Origin: Comamonadaceae bacterium
Lineage (GTDB): Bacteria > Pseudomonadota > Gammaproteobacteria > Burkholderiales > Burkholderiaceae_C
Direction: 5' to 3'
DNA length: 64,000 bases
NCBI GenBank assembly: GCA_947443645.1
Contig: CANEXF010000003.1
Location: 178,122-242,121, forward strand
In this document: one piece after another, positions 37,305-46,535 of the stretch
How the letters are laid out: the number at the start of each line of letters is the position of its first letter
Position numbering within the stretch: position 1 is the first letter of the stretch
Translations under genes and position numbers: made by a program
Notes under the pieces: generated by a model
What the model was told of the DNA's origin: nothing
The model's database searches: none
What the model saw: the letters and a program-made list of their open reading frames with translations, nothing else

Positions 37305-38975
37305 ATGACCGCAACTACCAAACCAGCCTCCCGCACTGCCGCGAAACCGTCGGCAAAACCATCGGCAAGTGCTTCAGCTCAAGCGCCTGCAAAAGCCAAG
37401 CCCAGAGCTGCCGCAAAAAGCCTGAAACCCGCCGATTACCTGAAGAAAATCCTCACGGCCCGGGTCTATGACGTGGCGGTGGAGTCGGCGCTGGAACCGG
37501 CCAAAAACCTGAGCCTGCGGCTGAAAAACACGGTACTGCTCAAGCGCGAAGACCAGCAACCGGTGTTCAGCTTCAAGCTGCGCGGGGCTTACAACAAGAT
37601 GGCCCACCTGAGCCAGGCGCAGCTGAAAAAAGGCGTGATCTGCGCCTCGGCCGGCAACCACGCGCAGGGCGTGGCCATGAGCGCGCAAAAGCTAGCCACC
37701 CGCGCCGTGATCGTGATGCCGACGACCACGCCGCAAGTCAAGGTGGATGCCGTCAAAGGCTGGGGCCAGAACGCAGTCGAGGTGGTGCTTTACGGCGAGA
37801 GCTACTCTGACGCGCACAAACACGCGCTGCTGCTGGAGAAAAAGCGCGGCCTGACCTTTGTCCACCCCTTCGATGACCCGGATGTGATTGCCGGTCAGGG
37901 CACGATTGCGATGGAAATCCTGCGCCAGCTGCAAACCCTGAGCTCCAGCAGGCTGGACGCGGTGTTTGTCGCCATCGGCGGTGGCGGCCTGATCTCCGGT
38001 GTGGCCAACTACATCAAGGCGGTGCGGCCCGAGATCAAGGTCATAGGCGTGCAAATGAACGACTCCGACGCCATGATGCAGTCGGTGAAGGCCAAAAAAC
38101 GCCTGACGCTCAATGACGTGGGTCTGTTTTCAGACGGCACAGCGGTCAAGCTGGTTGGCGAGGAGACATTTCGCATCAGCCGCGAGCTGGTCGACGAGTT
38201 CATCACCGTGGACACCGACGCGGTCTGCGCGGCCATCAAGGACGTGTTTGTAGACACGCGCAGCATCGTCGAGCCTGCTGGCGCATTGGCGGTGGCGGCG
38301 ATTAAAAAATATGTCGCGCTGCACAAAAAGCAGGGCGAAACCTACGCCGCCATCCTGTGCGGCGCCAATATGAACTTTGACCGGCTGCGCTTTGTCGCCG
38401 AGCGGGCAGAAGTCGGCGAGGAGCGCGAGGCGCTGTTTGCGGTGACGATTCCCGAAGAGCGCGGCAGCTTCCGGCGTTTTTGCGAGCTGATTGGCCAATT
38501 GCCGGGCGGTCCACGCTCGGTCACCGAGTTCAACTACCGCATCAACGATGGTGCCAAAGCCCATGTCTTCGTCGGCCTGACCACTTCCAGCAAGGGCGAA
38601 AGCACGAAGATTGCAGCGAATTTTTCGCGTCACGGCTTTTCAGCGCTTGACCTGACTCATGACGAATTGGCCAAAGAACACATCCGGCACATGGTGGGCG
38701 GGCACAGCCAGCTATCAAAAGATGAGCGCGTGCTGCGCTTTGTGTTTCCGGAGCGTCCGGGCGCACTGATGAAATTTCTGTCCAGCATGCAGCCGGGCTG
38801 GAATATCTCGCTGTTCCACTACCGCAACCAGGGCGCGGACTATGGCCGGATTCTGGTCGGGCTGCAGGTGCCCAAGGCCGACGACAAGGCCTTCAAGGCA
38901 TTTTTGGACAGCGTGGGCTACCCGCATGTGGAAGAAACCAACAATCCGGTCTACCAGCTGTTTTTGCAAAGCTGA
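37305..38975 (+). CDS. ilvA: Threonine ammonia-lyase, biosynthetic
   Basis: Deaminates threonine to 2-oxobutanoate, the first step of isoleucine synthesis. The PLP lysine lies in FSFKLRGAYNKM, and the glycine-rich phosphate loop is GGGGL. The C-terminal 190 residues contain two ACT-like regulatory domains, as in the isoleucine-inhibited IlvA. Unusually, about 45 Ala/Lys/Pro/Ser-rich residues precede the catalytic domain (KPASRTAAKPSAKPSASA), resembling basic disordered tails. Preceded by a terminator that may attenuate it. Confidence 0.94.
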   Translation: MTATTKPASRTAAKPSAKPSASASAQAPAKAKPRAAAKSLKPADYLKKILTARVYDVAVESALEPAKNLSLRLKNTVLLKREDQQPVFSFKLRGAYNKMAHLSQAQLKKGVICASAGNHAQGVAMSAQKLATRAVIVMPTTTPQVKVDAVKGWGQNAVEVVLYGESYSDAHKHALLLEKKRGLTFVHPFDDPDVIAGQGTIAMEILRQLQTLSSSRLDAVFVAIGGGGLISGVANYIKAVRPEIKVIGVQMNDSDAMMQSVKAKKRLTLNDVGLFSDGTAVKLVGEETFRISRELVDEFITVDTDAVCAAIKDVFVDTRSIVEPAGALAVAAIKKYVALHKKQGETYAAILCGANMNFDRLRFVAERAEVGEEREALFAVTIPEERGSFRRFCELIGQLPGGPRSVTEFNYRINDGAKAHVFVGLTTSSKGESTKIAANFSRHGFSALDLTHDELAKEHIRHMVGGHSQLSKDERVLRFVFPERPGALMKFLSSMQPGWNISLFHYRNQGADYGRILVGLQVPKADDKAFKAFLDSVGYPHVEETNNPVYQLFLQS

Positions 38976-38983
38976 AGGCGCGC

Positions 38984-39181
38984 ATGAGCGCATTGCCGGC
39001 ACCTGCCCCCTCGCTTTGCGCGAGTTGTGGCGCGGCATTCACATGCGGCATGGCAGCGGGCGACAGCCTGTGCTGGTGTTTCAGCCTGCCGCAGGTGCTG
39101 GCCGTGCCGGACGCTGCGAGCCCGGCCAGTTGCCTGTGCCCGGCCTGCCTTGCGGCGGCCATTGCCCTTCAGGGTGACTGA
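38984..39181 (+). CDS. Cysteine-rich CWC family protein
   Basis: 65-residue protein with nine cysteines arranged as CASCGAAFTCG, CWC and CLCPAC, the pattern of the Cys_rich_CWC family (probably a small metal-binding fold). GAAGG lies five bases before the ATG and it follows ilvA by eight bases, so it is likely cotranscribed. No function is established for the family to my knowledge. Too short to be certain, but the motif order is distinctive. Confidence 0.8.
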   Translation: MSALPAPAPSLCASCGAAFTCGMAAGDSLCWCFSLPQVLAVPDAASPASCLCPACLAAAIALQGD

Positions 39182-39277
39182 TTGCGCCGGCTTGCCTGCA
39201 AAATGGTGCAAACTCCGCCACTTGAACACTTGGGGCGCATCGCCCCAAGCAACACCGCATCCTGAATAAAGCAAGCC

Positions 39278-40195
39278 ATGGCAACCAATCTGGACGGACA
39301 ACTGGTCGTCGCGATCTCATCACGCGCGCTGTTTGACCTTGAGGAAGAAAACAGCGTTTTCGAGCAATCGGATGACCGCGCCTACATGAAGGTGCAGCTC
39401 GACCGCCTGGAGCAGCCAGCCAAGCCAGGCGTGGCGTTTTCACTGGTTAAAAAGCTGCTGGCCTTCAATGAAGAAGGCAGCCAGCGCGTGGAGGTGGTGA
39501 TTTTGTCGCGCAACGACCCGGTGTCCGGCCTGCGCGTGTTCCGCTCGGTGCAAAGCCATGAGCTGAGCGTGGCGCGCGGCGTGTTCACGCGCGGCCGCGA
39601 ACCCTGGCGCTATTTGTCGCCGCTGCAGGCGAATCTGTTTTTGTCGGCCAATCCGGACGACGTGCTGGCGGCGCTGCTGATGGGTTTTCCGGCAGCTACT
39701 GTCGCCACGCATTCGGTTAGAGCCAGAGACAACTACCCGAATGAAGTGCGGATTGCCTTTGACGGCGACGCCGTGCTGTTTTCGGACGAAGCCGAGCAGG
39801 TGTTCCAGCGCCAGGGCTTGCCGGCCTTTCAGCAGCATGAGCGCGACAAGGCCGTGCAGCCGCTGCCCGACGGCCCCTTCAAACCCCTGCTGATTGCGCT
39901 GCACCGCCTGCAGCAAGCCGGCACGCCGCGCATGCGCATACGCACGGCGCTGGTCACGGCCAGAAGCGCGCCGGCACATGAGCGCGCCATACGCACGCTG
40001 ATGAACTGGAACATCGAGGTCGATGAAGCCATGTTTCTGGGCGGTCTGGCCAAGGGTGAGTTTCTGCGCGAGTTCGAGCCCGACTTTTTCTTTGACGACC
40101 AGACCGGCCATGTCAACGCCGCCGCCCAGCATGTACCGGCCGGCCACGTGGCCAGCGGCGTGTCCAACCAGCTGCCAGCAGCGGACAAGCCATGA
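39278..40195 (+). CDS. Cytosolic 5'-nucleotidase (NT5C1-like family)
   Basis: 305-residue protein of the bacterial 5'-nucleotidase family related to eukaryotic cytosolic NT5C1. The N-terminal LVVAISSRALFDLEEENSVFE is the family start, with further conserved FSLVKKLLAFNE, VEVVILSRNDP, FDGDAVLFSDEAE and the late WNIEVDEAMFLGGLAKGEFLREFEPDFFFDDQ. FDGDAVLFSDE resembles a HAD-type DxD motif. It likely dephosphorylates nucleoside monophosphates. The four-base overlap with the next gene (ATGA) makes it the first gene of a transport operon. Confidence 0.87.
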   Translation: MATNLDGQLVVAISSRALFDLEEENSVFEQSDDRAYMKVQLDRLEQPAKPGVAFSLVKKLLAFNEEGSQRVEVVILSRNDPVSGLRVFRSVQSHELSVARGVFTRGREPWRYLSPLQANLFLSANPDDVLAALLMGFPAATVATHSVRARDNYPNEVRIAFDGDAVLFSDEAEQVFQRQGLPAFQQHERDKAVQPLPDGPFKPLLIALHRLQQAGTPRMRIRTALVTARSAPAHERAIRTLMNWNIEVDEAMFLGGLAKGEFLREFEPDFFFDDQTGHVNAAAQHVPAGHVASGVSNQLPAADKP

Positions 40196-42036
40196 CCGCG
40201 CCAGTCGCGGTCGGCAAGCTGCGCGCCTTCAGGCAGTTCTGCGTGCGGGTCTGGGCGCTGTCCGCGCCCTACTTCAAGTCCGAGGAAAAATGGAAGGCGC
40301 GCGGCCTGCTGCTGGCCATCGTCGTGCTGAACCTGGCCGCGGTCTACATGCTGGTGCTGATCAACGACTGGAACCGGGTGTTTTACGACGCGCTGCAAAA
40401 CAAGGACGCGGCCGTGTTCTGGACGCAGCTGGCGCGCTTTAGCTACCTGGCGTTTGCCTTCATCATCATCGCGGTTTACCGTTTTTACCTGACGCAATTG
40501 CTGGAGGTGCGCTGGCGCGCCTGGATGACCACGCATTACCTGCAGCGCTGGCTGGCTGACCACGCTTTTTACACGCTGGAGCTGGCACGTTTTTCAGGCA
40601 CAGACAAGGCCGCCGCCGACAACCCCGACCAGCGCATTCAGGAAGACATCAACCTGTTCACCAGCTACAGCATCTCCCTGAGCATGGGTCTGCTCAACGC
40701 GGTGGTGACACTGCTGAGTTTTGTCGGCATCTTGTGGTCGCTCTCAGGCGCCTTTGCCTTCACGCTGGGCGGCAGCAGCTACACGATTCCGGGCTTCATG
40801 GTCTGGATGGCGGTGCTTTACTGCGCGGTGGGCAGCATCATCACCCACTACATTGGACGGCCGCAGATCAGGCTCAACTTCCAGCAGCAGCGCGTTGAAG
40901 CCGACTTTCGCCACCACATGGTCAGGGTGCGCGAATACAGCGAATCGATTGCGCTGGACAAGGGTGAAACAGTCGAACGCGCCCATCTGGACACGCGCTT
41001 TGCCGCGGTGCTGGCCAACTACCTGCTGCTGATCAAAAAGCAAAAGAACCTGGTCTGGTTCACCAACTTTTTTGGCCAGGCCGCCGTGGTGTTTCCTTTC
41101 ATTGTGGCGGCGCCCAGGTTTTTCAGCGGCGCGATCCAGCTCGGCGAGCTGATGCAGATTTCATCGGCTTTTGGCCGCGTGCAGGACTCGCTGAGCTGGC
41201 TGGTGGACAACTACAGCAGCCTGGCCGCTTGGCGCGCCACAACCGACCGCCTGACCAGCTTTGAAGACAATATAACGGCTGCAGCGCAACAGGTGCGGTC
41301 GCAGGCAGCTACTGATTCGATAGCTAACACCGATCGTCCAGACACGCGCGCTGACAGCCTTTCAGGCACGGCACTGACGATTCGTCTGCCTACCGGCCAG
41401 ACGCTGATGCAGGATGTTTCGCTCGCAGCCAGCCCGGGCGACAGCGTGCTGTTCAAGGGCGCATCGGGCAGCGGCAAGTCAACGCTGTTCAGGACTTTTG
41501 CCGGGATCTGGCCCTTCTCTGCCGGGCAAACGCATTTGCCCGAGGGCAGCATGTTCATTCCGCAGCGCCCCTACTTTCCAGATGGCCGGTTGCGTGACGC
41601 GCTGGCCTACCCGGAGTCGGCCGCGCTTTACAGCGATGCGGCTTTGACGCAGGCACTCAATGATGCGCTGCTGCCGCAGCTGTGCGTGCGGCTGGACGAT
41701 GAGGACGCCTGGAGCCAAAAACTTTCGGGCGGCGAGCAGCAACGCCTGGCGATTGCGCGAGTGTTGTTGAAAAAACCCAGCTGGATTTTTGCCGACGAAG
41801 CCACGGGCGCGCTTGATGAGGACAGTGAGCGCGCAATTTACCAGAAGCTGCAGGCGCACATCCTGTCCGTGCGCGGCGGCATGGTGTCGATTGCGCACCG
41901 CCCCACGGTGGCGGCTTTTCACAACAAGCTCTGGGAGCTGGTGCGGCAAGCCCAGGGGGCGAACGCGCCTTACAGCCTGCAGGAAAGCACGCTGCAGGGC
42001 ACCGCCCTGCCCACAACCCCTTCGGAAAGTCACTGA
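40192..42036 (+). CDS. Fused permease-ATPase ABC transporter (SbmA/YddA-like)
   Basis: 614-residue half transporter with an N-terminal SbmA/BacA-type membrane domain (about 1-340, containing LINDWNRVFYDALQ, a family hallmark) and a C-terminal ATPase: Walker A GASGSGKST, signature LSGGEQQRLAIAR and Walker B WIFADEATGALDE. The same architecture occurs in YddA and peroxisomal ABCD transporters. The linker about residues 360-400 is Ala/Ser/Thr-rich. Cargo is not known; SbmA relatives move peptides or cobalamin-like molecules. Translationally coupled to the nucleotidase and abutting the MFS gene. Confidence 0.88.
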   Translation: MTAPVAVGKLRAFRQFCVRVWALSAPYFKSEEKWKARGLLLAIVVLNLAAVYMLVLINDWNRVFYDALQNKDAAVFWTQLARFSYLAFAFIIIAVYRFYLTQLLEVRWRAWMTTHYLQRWLADHAFYTLELARFSGTDKAAADNPDQRIQEDINLFTSYSISLSMGLLNAVVTLLSFVGILWSLSGAFAFTLGGSSYTIPGFMVWMAVLYCAVGSIITHYIGRPQIRLNFQQQRVEADFRHHMVRVREYSESIALDKGETVERAHLDTRFAAVLANYLLLIKKQKNLVWFTNFFGQAAVVFPFIVAAPRFFSGAIQLGELMQISSAFGRVQDSLSWLVDNYSSLAAWRATTDRLTSFEDNITAAAQQVRSQAATDSIANTDRPDTRADSLSGTALTIRLPTGQTLMQDVSLAASPGDSVLFKGASGSGKSTLFRTFAGIWPFSAGQTHLPEGSMFIPQRPYFPDGRLRDALAYPESAALYSDAALTQALNDALLPQLCVRLDDEDAWSQKLSGGEQQRLAIARVLLKKPSWIFADEATGALDEDSERAIYQKLQAHILSVRGGMVSIAHRPTVAAFHNKLWELVRQAQGANAPYSLQESTLQGTALPTTPSESH

Positions 42037-43668
42037 ATGCCCGAGGAACTCCCGCTAGCCCAAGCCAGGGCGCAAGCCGAGGCCAAGGTGGAAATTGATT
42101 TGTCACCTTGGGAGCCTATCAAGCGGCCGGTGTTTCGCATGCTCTGGGCCACCTGGCTGACGGCCAATATCTGCATGTGGATGAACGATGTCGCGGCAGC
42201 CTGGATGATGACCTCCATGACCACCACGCCGCTGTGGGTGGCGCTGGTGCAGTCGGCATCCACGCTGCCGGTGTTCTTGCTCGGCCTGCCCAGCGGCGCG
42301 CTGGCCGACATCCTGGACCGCAGGCGCTACTTCATCATGACCCAGTTCTGGGTCGCTGTGGTCGCGACGCTGCTGTGCATCACGGTGATCTCGGGCGTGA
42401 TGACGCCGCCGCTGCTGCTGGCCCTGACCTTTGCCAATGGCATTGGCCTGGCCATGCGCTGGCCGGTGTTTGCCGCCATCGTGCCTGAACTGGTGCCGCG
42501 CAAGCAGCTGCCGGCGGCGCTGGCCCTGAACGGCGTGGCCATGAATGCATCGCGCATCGTCGGCCCGCTGGTGGCCGGCGCGCTGATCGCCAGCGCTGGC
42601 ACCGAGTATGTGTTTGTGCTCAACGCCGTGCTGTCGCTGATCTCGGGCTTTGTCATCATGCGCTGGCGCCGCGAGCACAAGCCCAGCCCGCTGGGCCGGG
42701 AACGCCTGCTCAGCGCCATGCGTGTGGGACTGCAGTTCGTGCGCGAGTCCAGCCGCCTGCGCGCCATCTTGCTGCGGATATCGCTGTTCTTTTTCCACTC
42801 AACCGCCTTGCTGGCGCTGCTGCCCTTGCTGGCGCGTCGCCTGCATGGCGGGGACGCAGGCACCTTCACGCTGCTGCTGGCGTCCATGGGCACGGGCGCG
42901 ATTGTTGCCGCGCTGTATTTGCCGCGCCTGCGGCACATGATGACGCGCGATACCCTGGTGCTGCGCGCGACCATGCTGCAGTCGGCCTCAACCGCCGTGA
43001 TGGCGATTGCGCCCAACGCCTGGATCGCCGTGCCGGCCATGGTGCTCAATGGCATGGCCTGGATCACCTGTGCCAACTCGCTCAGCGTGTCGGCACAGCT
43101 GTCGCTGCCGGACTGGGTGCGCGCGCGCGGCATGTCGATGTACCAGATGTCCATCATGGGTGCCAGCGCCCTGGGCGCGGCGCTATGGGGCCAGATCGCC
43201 ACGCTGACCAGCGTGAGCACCGGCCTGCTGGTGGCCGCCGTCAGCGGCACGGTCTGCATGCTGCTGGCCATGCGTGGCGGGATGGACCTGAGCATTGAAG
43301 AAGACCTGACGCCTTCACGCGAATTCAAGGTACCGGTGAATGCACCGCCGGGCGCGGGCCATGTGGTGGTGACGATCGAGTACTTGATAGACCCGCAGCG
43401 CGCCGACGACTTTCGCACGCTGATGCAGGAAAGCCGGCGCAGCCGCCTGCGCCAGGGCGCGCTCGAGTGGGCGCTGCTGCGCGACATCAGCCAGCCGGGC
43501 CGCTACCTCGAACAGATCACCGACGAGTCATGGACCGAGCACCTGCGGCGTTTTGACCGCGTCACGGCCAGCGACGTCGCGCTGCGCGAGCGCAAGCTGG
43601 CTTTTCACCTTGGCGATGCGCCACCACAGGTTCACCGCTGTGTGGTTGAGGGTGGGGCGCGGGTCTAG
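42037..43668 (+). CDS. MFS transporter (EntS-like, MFS_3) with C-terminal soluble domain
   Basis: 543-residue exporter of the transmembrane secretion effector group. About 11-12 membrane helices span residues 30-410, with the MFS loop LADILDRRRYF. After the membrane part comes a soluble domain of about 110 residues (VVVTIEYLIDPQRADDFRTLMQESRRSRLRQGALEWALLRD) with the pattern of antibiotic-biosynthesis-monooxygenase (ABM) folds; this fusion is known in the MFS_3 family. The stop of the ABC gene directly precedes the ATG, so it is part of the same operon. Substrate unknown. Confidence 0.85.
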   Translation: MPEELPLAQARAQAEAKVEIDLSPWEPIKRPVFRMLWATWLTANICMWMNDVAAAWMMTSMTTTPLWVALVQSASTLPVFLLGLPSGALADILDRRRYFIMTQFWVAVVATLLCITVISGVMTPPLLLALTFANGIGLAMRWPVFAAIVPELVPRKQLPAALALNGVAMNASRIVGPLVAGALIASAGTEYVFVLNAVLSLISGFVIMRWRREHKPSPLGRERLLSAMRVGLQFVRESSRLRAILLRISLFFFHSTALLALLPLLARRLHGGDAGTFTLLLASMGTGAIVAALYLPRLRHMMTRDTLVLRATMLQSASTAVMAIAPNAWIAVPAMVLNGMAWITCANSLSVSAQLSLPDWVRARGMSMYQMSIMGASALGAALWGQIATLTSVSTGLLVAAVSGTVCMLLAMRGGMDLSIEEDLTPSREFKVPVNAPPGAGHVVVTIEYLIDPQRADDFRTLMQESRRSRLRQGALEWALLRDISQPGRYLEQITDESWTEHLRRFDRVTASDVALRERKLAFHLGDAPPQVHRCVVEGGARV

Positions 43669-43725
43669 GACCGGAGGTCTTTGGGGCTTGTTTGGGTTCT
43701 GTGGTGGCTTGGCGTTCACGACGCT

Positions 43726-44435
43726 GCCGGGGGTAGCCCGGCGGCTACTCACTTTTCTTTTGCTTCGCCAAAAGCAAAGTAAGCAAAAGAAAAGGCGACC
43801 CTGTTCGTCATCCCTAGGCTGCGCTACGGGCACACTGCGGTGCGCGGTCAAAGCGGGGTCTCGCTAGCACTCTCCCGGCTCAGACAATCGCGAGCCCTGA
43901 TCCGCTTTGCCCTGCGCTCCTCGCCTCCTCTCCAAGGGTTTTGCGCTTAGATGCTCGCAGATTCGGATTTCGCTTTTTCTTCTAAGCCCGTCCTGGCTGG
44001 GCCGAGCTGCGCAGATGGAGGCGGAAAGTCGAGCCAAACTTGTTTGAGCCGAAGGCGAGTTGTTTGGACCGCCGCCGTAATCGAGCAGCGCAGGGCAGGG
44101 TTATTGGGGTCAGAGCCCAAATTCACCGAGCTTATGGCTCGCCCAAAAGCTGCAGTGCTGTGCACTGCAGTGAAATTGGTGTCTGACCCCAATAACCCCC
44201 GTATTTTTTTGCCTCCCCAACCCCTTCTGGCTGCGCTGAGGAGCACAAGGCCAGACGGATCAGGGCTCGCGATTGTCTGAGCCGGGAGAGTGCTAGCGAG
44301 ACCCCGGCTGGACTGAGCACCGCAAGATGCCCCGTAGCGAAGCGCAGGGGACGCAGACTGTGGGGTCGCCTTTTGTTTGGTTACTTTATTTTGGCGAAGC
44401 AAAATAAAGTGACTTGCCGCCGGGCAACCCCCGGC
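43726..44435. repeat. Nested inverted-repeat element, gene-free
   Basis: Two arms of about 180 bases face each other: 43726-43904 and 44256-44435. The inner 50 bases of each (43855-43904 and 44256-44305) are perfect reverse complements; the outer parts, including the GGCGACC ends and the GCTTCGCC hairpins, are diverged copies. The arms enclose about 350 bases with no credible coding sequence; the open frames here are low-complexity and conserved only because of the repeat. It resembles a MITE or composite REP element of betaproteobacteria. Confidence 0.8.
44099..44197. repeat. Inner REP-like inverted pair with central hairpin
   Basis: GGTTATTGGGGTCAG (44099-44113) and CTGACCCCAATAACC (44183-44197) are inverted copies of a 26-base unit, with CTGCAGTGC-TGT-GCACTGCAG (44150-44170) between them. 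CTGACCCCAATTA recurs at 44498-44510. This GGGGTCAG unit resembles the REP sequences that accompany Y1-type REP-associated transposases, but no such transposase is in the window. Confidence 0.65.
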
Positions 44436-44529
44436 CAGCAAAGCACAGCACAAGGCGCTCAAATCAAAGCCGACTTCAACCGTTTGGAACCAAGACCCTG
44501 ACCCCAATTAATGGAGATCATGGCAGCTG

Positions 44530-45237
44530 CTATTTGACTTTGTCGCCCTGCTGATAGCGCTCGTAGCCACGGGCCCGCAGCTCGCAGGCCGGGCAGCTCG
44601 CGCAGCCATAGCCCCAGGCGTGGCGGTGCACGCGGTCACCCATGTAGCAGGTATGGGTGTGCTCGACGATCAAGGCCACCAGCGCCTCGCCACCCAGGGT
44701 GTGCGCCAGACGCCAGGTGTCGGCCTTGTCAATCCACATCAAGGGCGTCTCGATCAGGAAGCGCTTGTCCATGCCCAGCGACAGTGCCAGTTGCATGGCC
44801 TTGATGGTGTCATCGCGGCAGTCGGGGTAACCTGAAAAATCGGTCTCGCAAACACCGGTGACCAGCACCTGCAGGTCGCGCCTGTAAGCCAGCGCCGCGG
44901 CCAGCGTCAGGAACAGCAGGTTGCGGCCGGGCACAAAGGTGTTGGGCAGGCCAGAGCTTTCCATCTTGAAAGCCACGTCACGCGTGAGCGAGGTGTCACT
45001 GACCTGGCCCAGCACCGCCAGGTCCAGCAGATGGTCTTCGCCGAGCTTGTGGGCCCATTGCGGAAAGCTGGCCTTGATTTCACGCAGCACATTGAGCCGC
45101 GCCTGCAGCTCGACGATATGCCGCTGGCCGTAGTCAAAGGCCACCGTTTCAACGCGCTGGTATTTGGACAGCGCTTGCGCCAGGCAAGTGGTGGAGTCCT
45201 GACCACCGGAGAATAAAACAAGGGCTGAGGTGTGCAT
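44530..45237 (-). CDS. queC: 7-cyano-7-deazaguanine synthase
   Basis: Converts 7-carboxy-7-deazaguanine to preQ0 in queuosine biosynthesis. The ATP-pyrophosphatase P-loop SGGQDST is at residues 10-16, and the zinc site [10 protein letters not shown] with an upstream Cys is in the last 25 residues. 235 residues is standard. It is isolated here; queD, queE and queF are not adjacent. The upstream gap to the Bug-protein gene has a 14-base direct repeat. Confidence 0.95.
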   Translation of the reverse strand: MHTSALVLFSGGQDSTTCLAQALSKYQRVETVAFDYGQRHIVELQARLNVLREIKASFPQWAHKLGEDHLLDLAVLGQVSDTSLTRDVAFKMESSGLPNTFVPGRNLLFLTLAAALAYRRDLQVLVTGVCETDFSGYPDCRDDTIKAMQLALSLGMDKRFLIETPLMWIDKADTWRLAHTLGGEALVALIVEHTHTCYMGDRVHRHAWGYGCASCPACELRARGYERYQQGDKVK

Positions 45238-45490
45238 GAGGGAGTCGAATCGGGTGATTGGGAGCGTGAATCAGTGCGCTGATTTTCGCTCAAACCGAAG
45301 CGGCCAGAGCCAGTGCGCTGATTTGCAGACAGCGCAACAAGCGGCATGGCGGACAACACCCGTTTTTCGGCGCTTTTAAAACGTACAATTTTCCCCACGG
45401 CAATATGCCCCAAGCGACACACCTGTCGCTCAGCCCCTGCAGGCGCAAGCCATTTGCGCCAGACACGACAAGAACCGGAGACGCCCCCTC
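45238..45490 (+). promoter_or_regulatory. Intergenic region upstream of the Bug-LeuCD-lyase operon, with a direct repeat
   Basis: CAGTGCGCTGATTT occurs at 45272-45285 and again at 45311-45324, exactly 39 bases apart, or close to four helical turns. This is the sort of spacing seen for tandem regulator sites. The gap also holds the GGAG (45477-45480) before the Bug gene. No gene is visible in it. Confidence 0.5.
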
Positions 45491-46471
45491 ATGACCCTAC
45501 AGCGCCACCTTGCCGCATTGCTTTGCGGCCTCATTTCGCTAGCCTGCCTGACGGCATCGGCAGCCGAGGCCGACAACTACCCGAGCCGCCCCATCAAACT
45601 GGTAGTTGGCTTTGCCCCGGGCGGAAGCTCTGATACGGTCGCGCGCATCCTGGCGCCGCGCCTGGCCGAGCTGCTCAAGCAAAGCGTGGTGATTGACAAC
45701 CGGCCTGGCGCCGGCGGCAACATCGCCTCGGATTACCTGATCAAGGCGCCTGCCGATGGCTACACCGTGATGCTTGGCACCATAGGGTCGCTTGCGGTCA
45801 ACCAGCACCTGAACAAGCTCAGCTACAACCCGATCACCGACATGGCGCCCTTGTCGATGGCCGTGGTGTTCACGAATATTCTGGTGGTCAATGCCAACAG
45901 CAACATCCGCACGCTGGACGACTATGTGCGACTGGGCAAAATGCCCAACTCAACGCTGTCATTTGGCTCATCGGGCATAGGCAGCAGCGGCCACCTGGCC
46001 GGTGAGCTGCTCAAGTCCGCTGCCGGTCTGAACAACCAGCACGTGGCTTACCGCGGTGGTGCGCCAGCCATGAACGACTTGCTGGGCGATGTCTTGCCGT
46101 CGATATTCTCAAGCCCCACCGATGCACTGCAGTTCATACAGGCCGGCAAACTGCGCGCCATTGCCACCACCGGCAGCAAGCGGCTCGAGGCGATGCCGCA
46201 GCTGCCGACGATTGCAGAGGCTGGCTATCCCGGATTTGAAGCCACCAACTGGTACGCCTTTACCGCGCCACTGCGCACGCCGCCCGAGATTGTGCAAAAA
46301 CTCAATGCAGCCATCGTCAGCGCCTTGCATGAAGCCGGTGTGGTCGCGCAGCTGCGCAAGCTGGGCCTGGACCCTTTAGCCACCACGCCAGACGAAACAG
46401 CGCGCTTCATGCGCAAGGAAAGCGACAAATGGGGCGCGCTGGTGCGCAAGGCCGGCATCAAGGGCGAATAA
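45491..46471 (+). CDS. Bug-family tripartite tricarboxylate transporter substrate-binding protein
   Basis: Periplasmic binding protein of the TctC/Bug group. The 326-residue precursor has a signal peptide ending TASAAEA, then YPSRPIKLVVGFAPGGSSDTVARIL, the two-loop ligand-binding start of the family, and GAGGNIASDYL. No TctA or TctB membrane subunit is adjacent; Bug proteins in Comamonadaceae often use a membrane part encoded elsewhere. As the first gene of an operon with dehydratase subunits and a lyase, it probably binds the carboxylate that they degrade. Confidence 0.9.
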   Translation: MTLQRHLAALLCGLISLACLTASAAEADNYPSRPIKLVVGFAPGGSSDTVARILAPRLAELLKQSVVIDNRPGAGGNIASDYLIKAPADGYTVMLGTIGSLAVNQHLNKLSYNPITDMAPLSMAVVFTNILVVNANSNIRTLDDYVRLGKMPNSTLSFGSSGIGSSGHLAGELLKSAAGLNNQHVAYRGGAPAMNDLLGDVLPSIFSSPTDALQFIQAGKLRAIATTGSKRLEAMPQLPTIAEAGYPGFEATNWYAFTAPLRTPPEIVQKLNAAIVSALHEAGVVAQLRKLGLDPLATTPDETARFMRKESDKWGALVRKAGIKGE

Positions 46472-46535
46472 GCCAAGCCAGCCGGAACGAAATTCACAGC
46501 CGTGAACAATCTGAAATGAAGGAATGAAGTCGCTC

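Noticed and set aside
41271..41335. Possible TAGCTGCTC-family copy in the ABC transporter linker
   Set aside because: GCAGCTACTGATTCGATAGC resembles the flank of the family but lacks the GCGCCCGT core and inverted arms, so I did not call it.
43947..44507. 186-residue minus-strand and similar open frames in the nested repeat
   Set aside because: They lie inside inverted repeats, have no ribosome binding site or domain, and are typical spurious frames carried by this repeat type.
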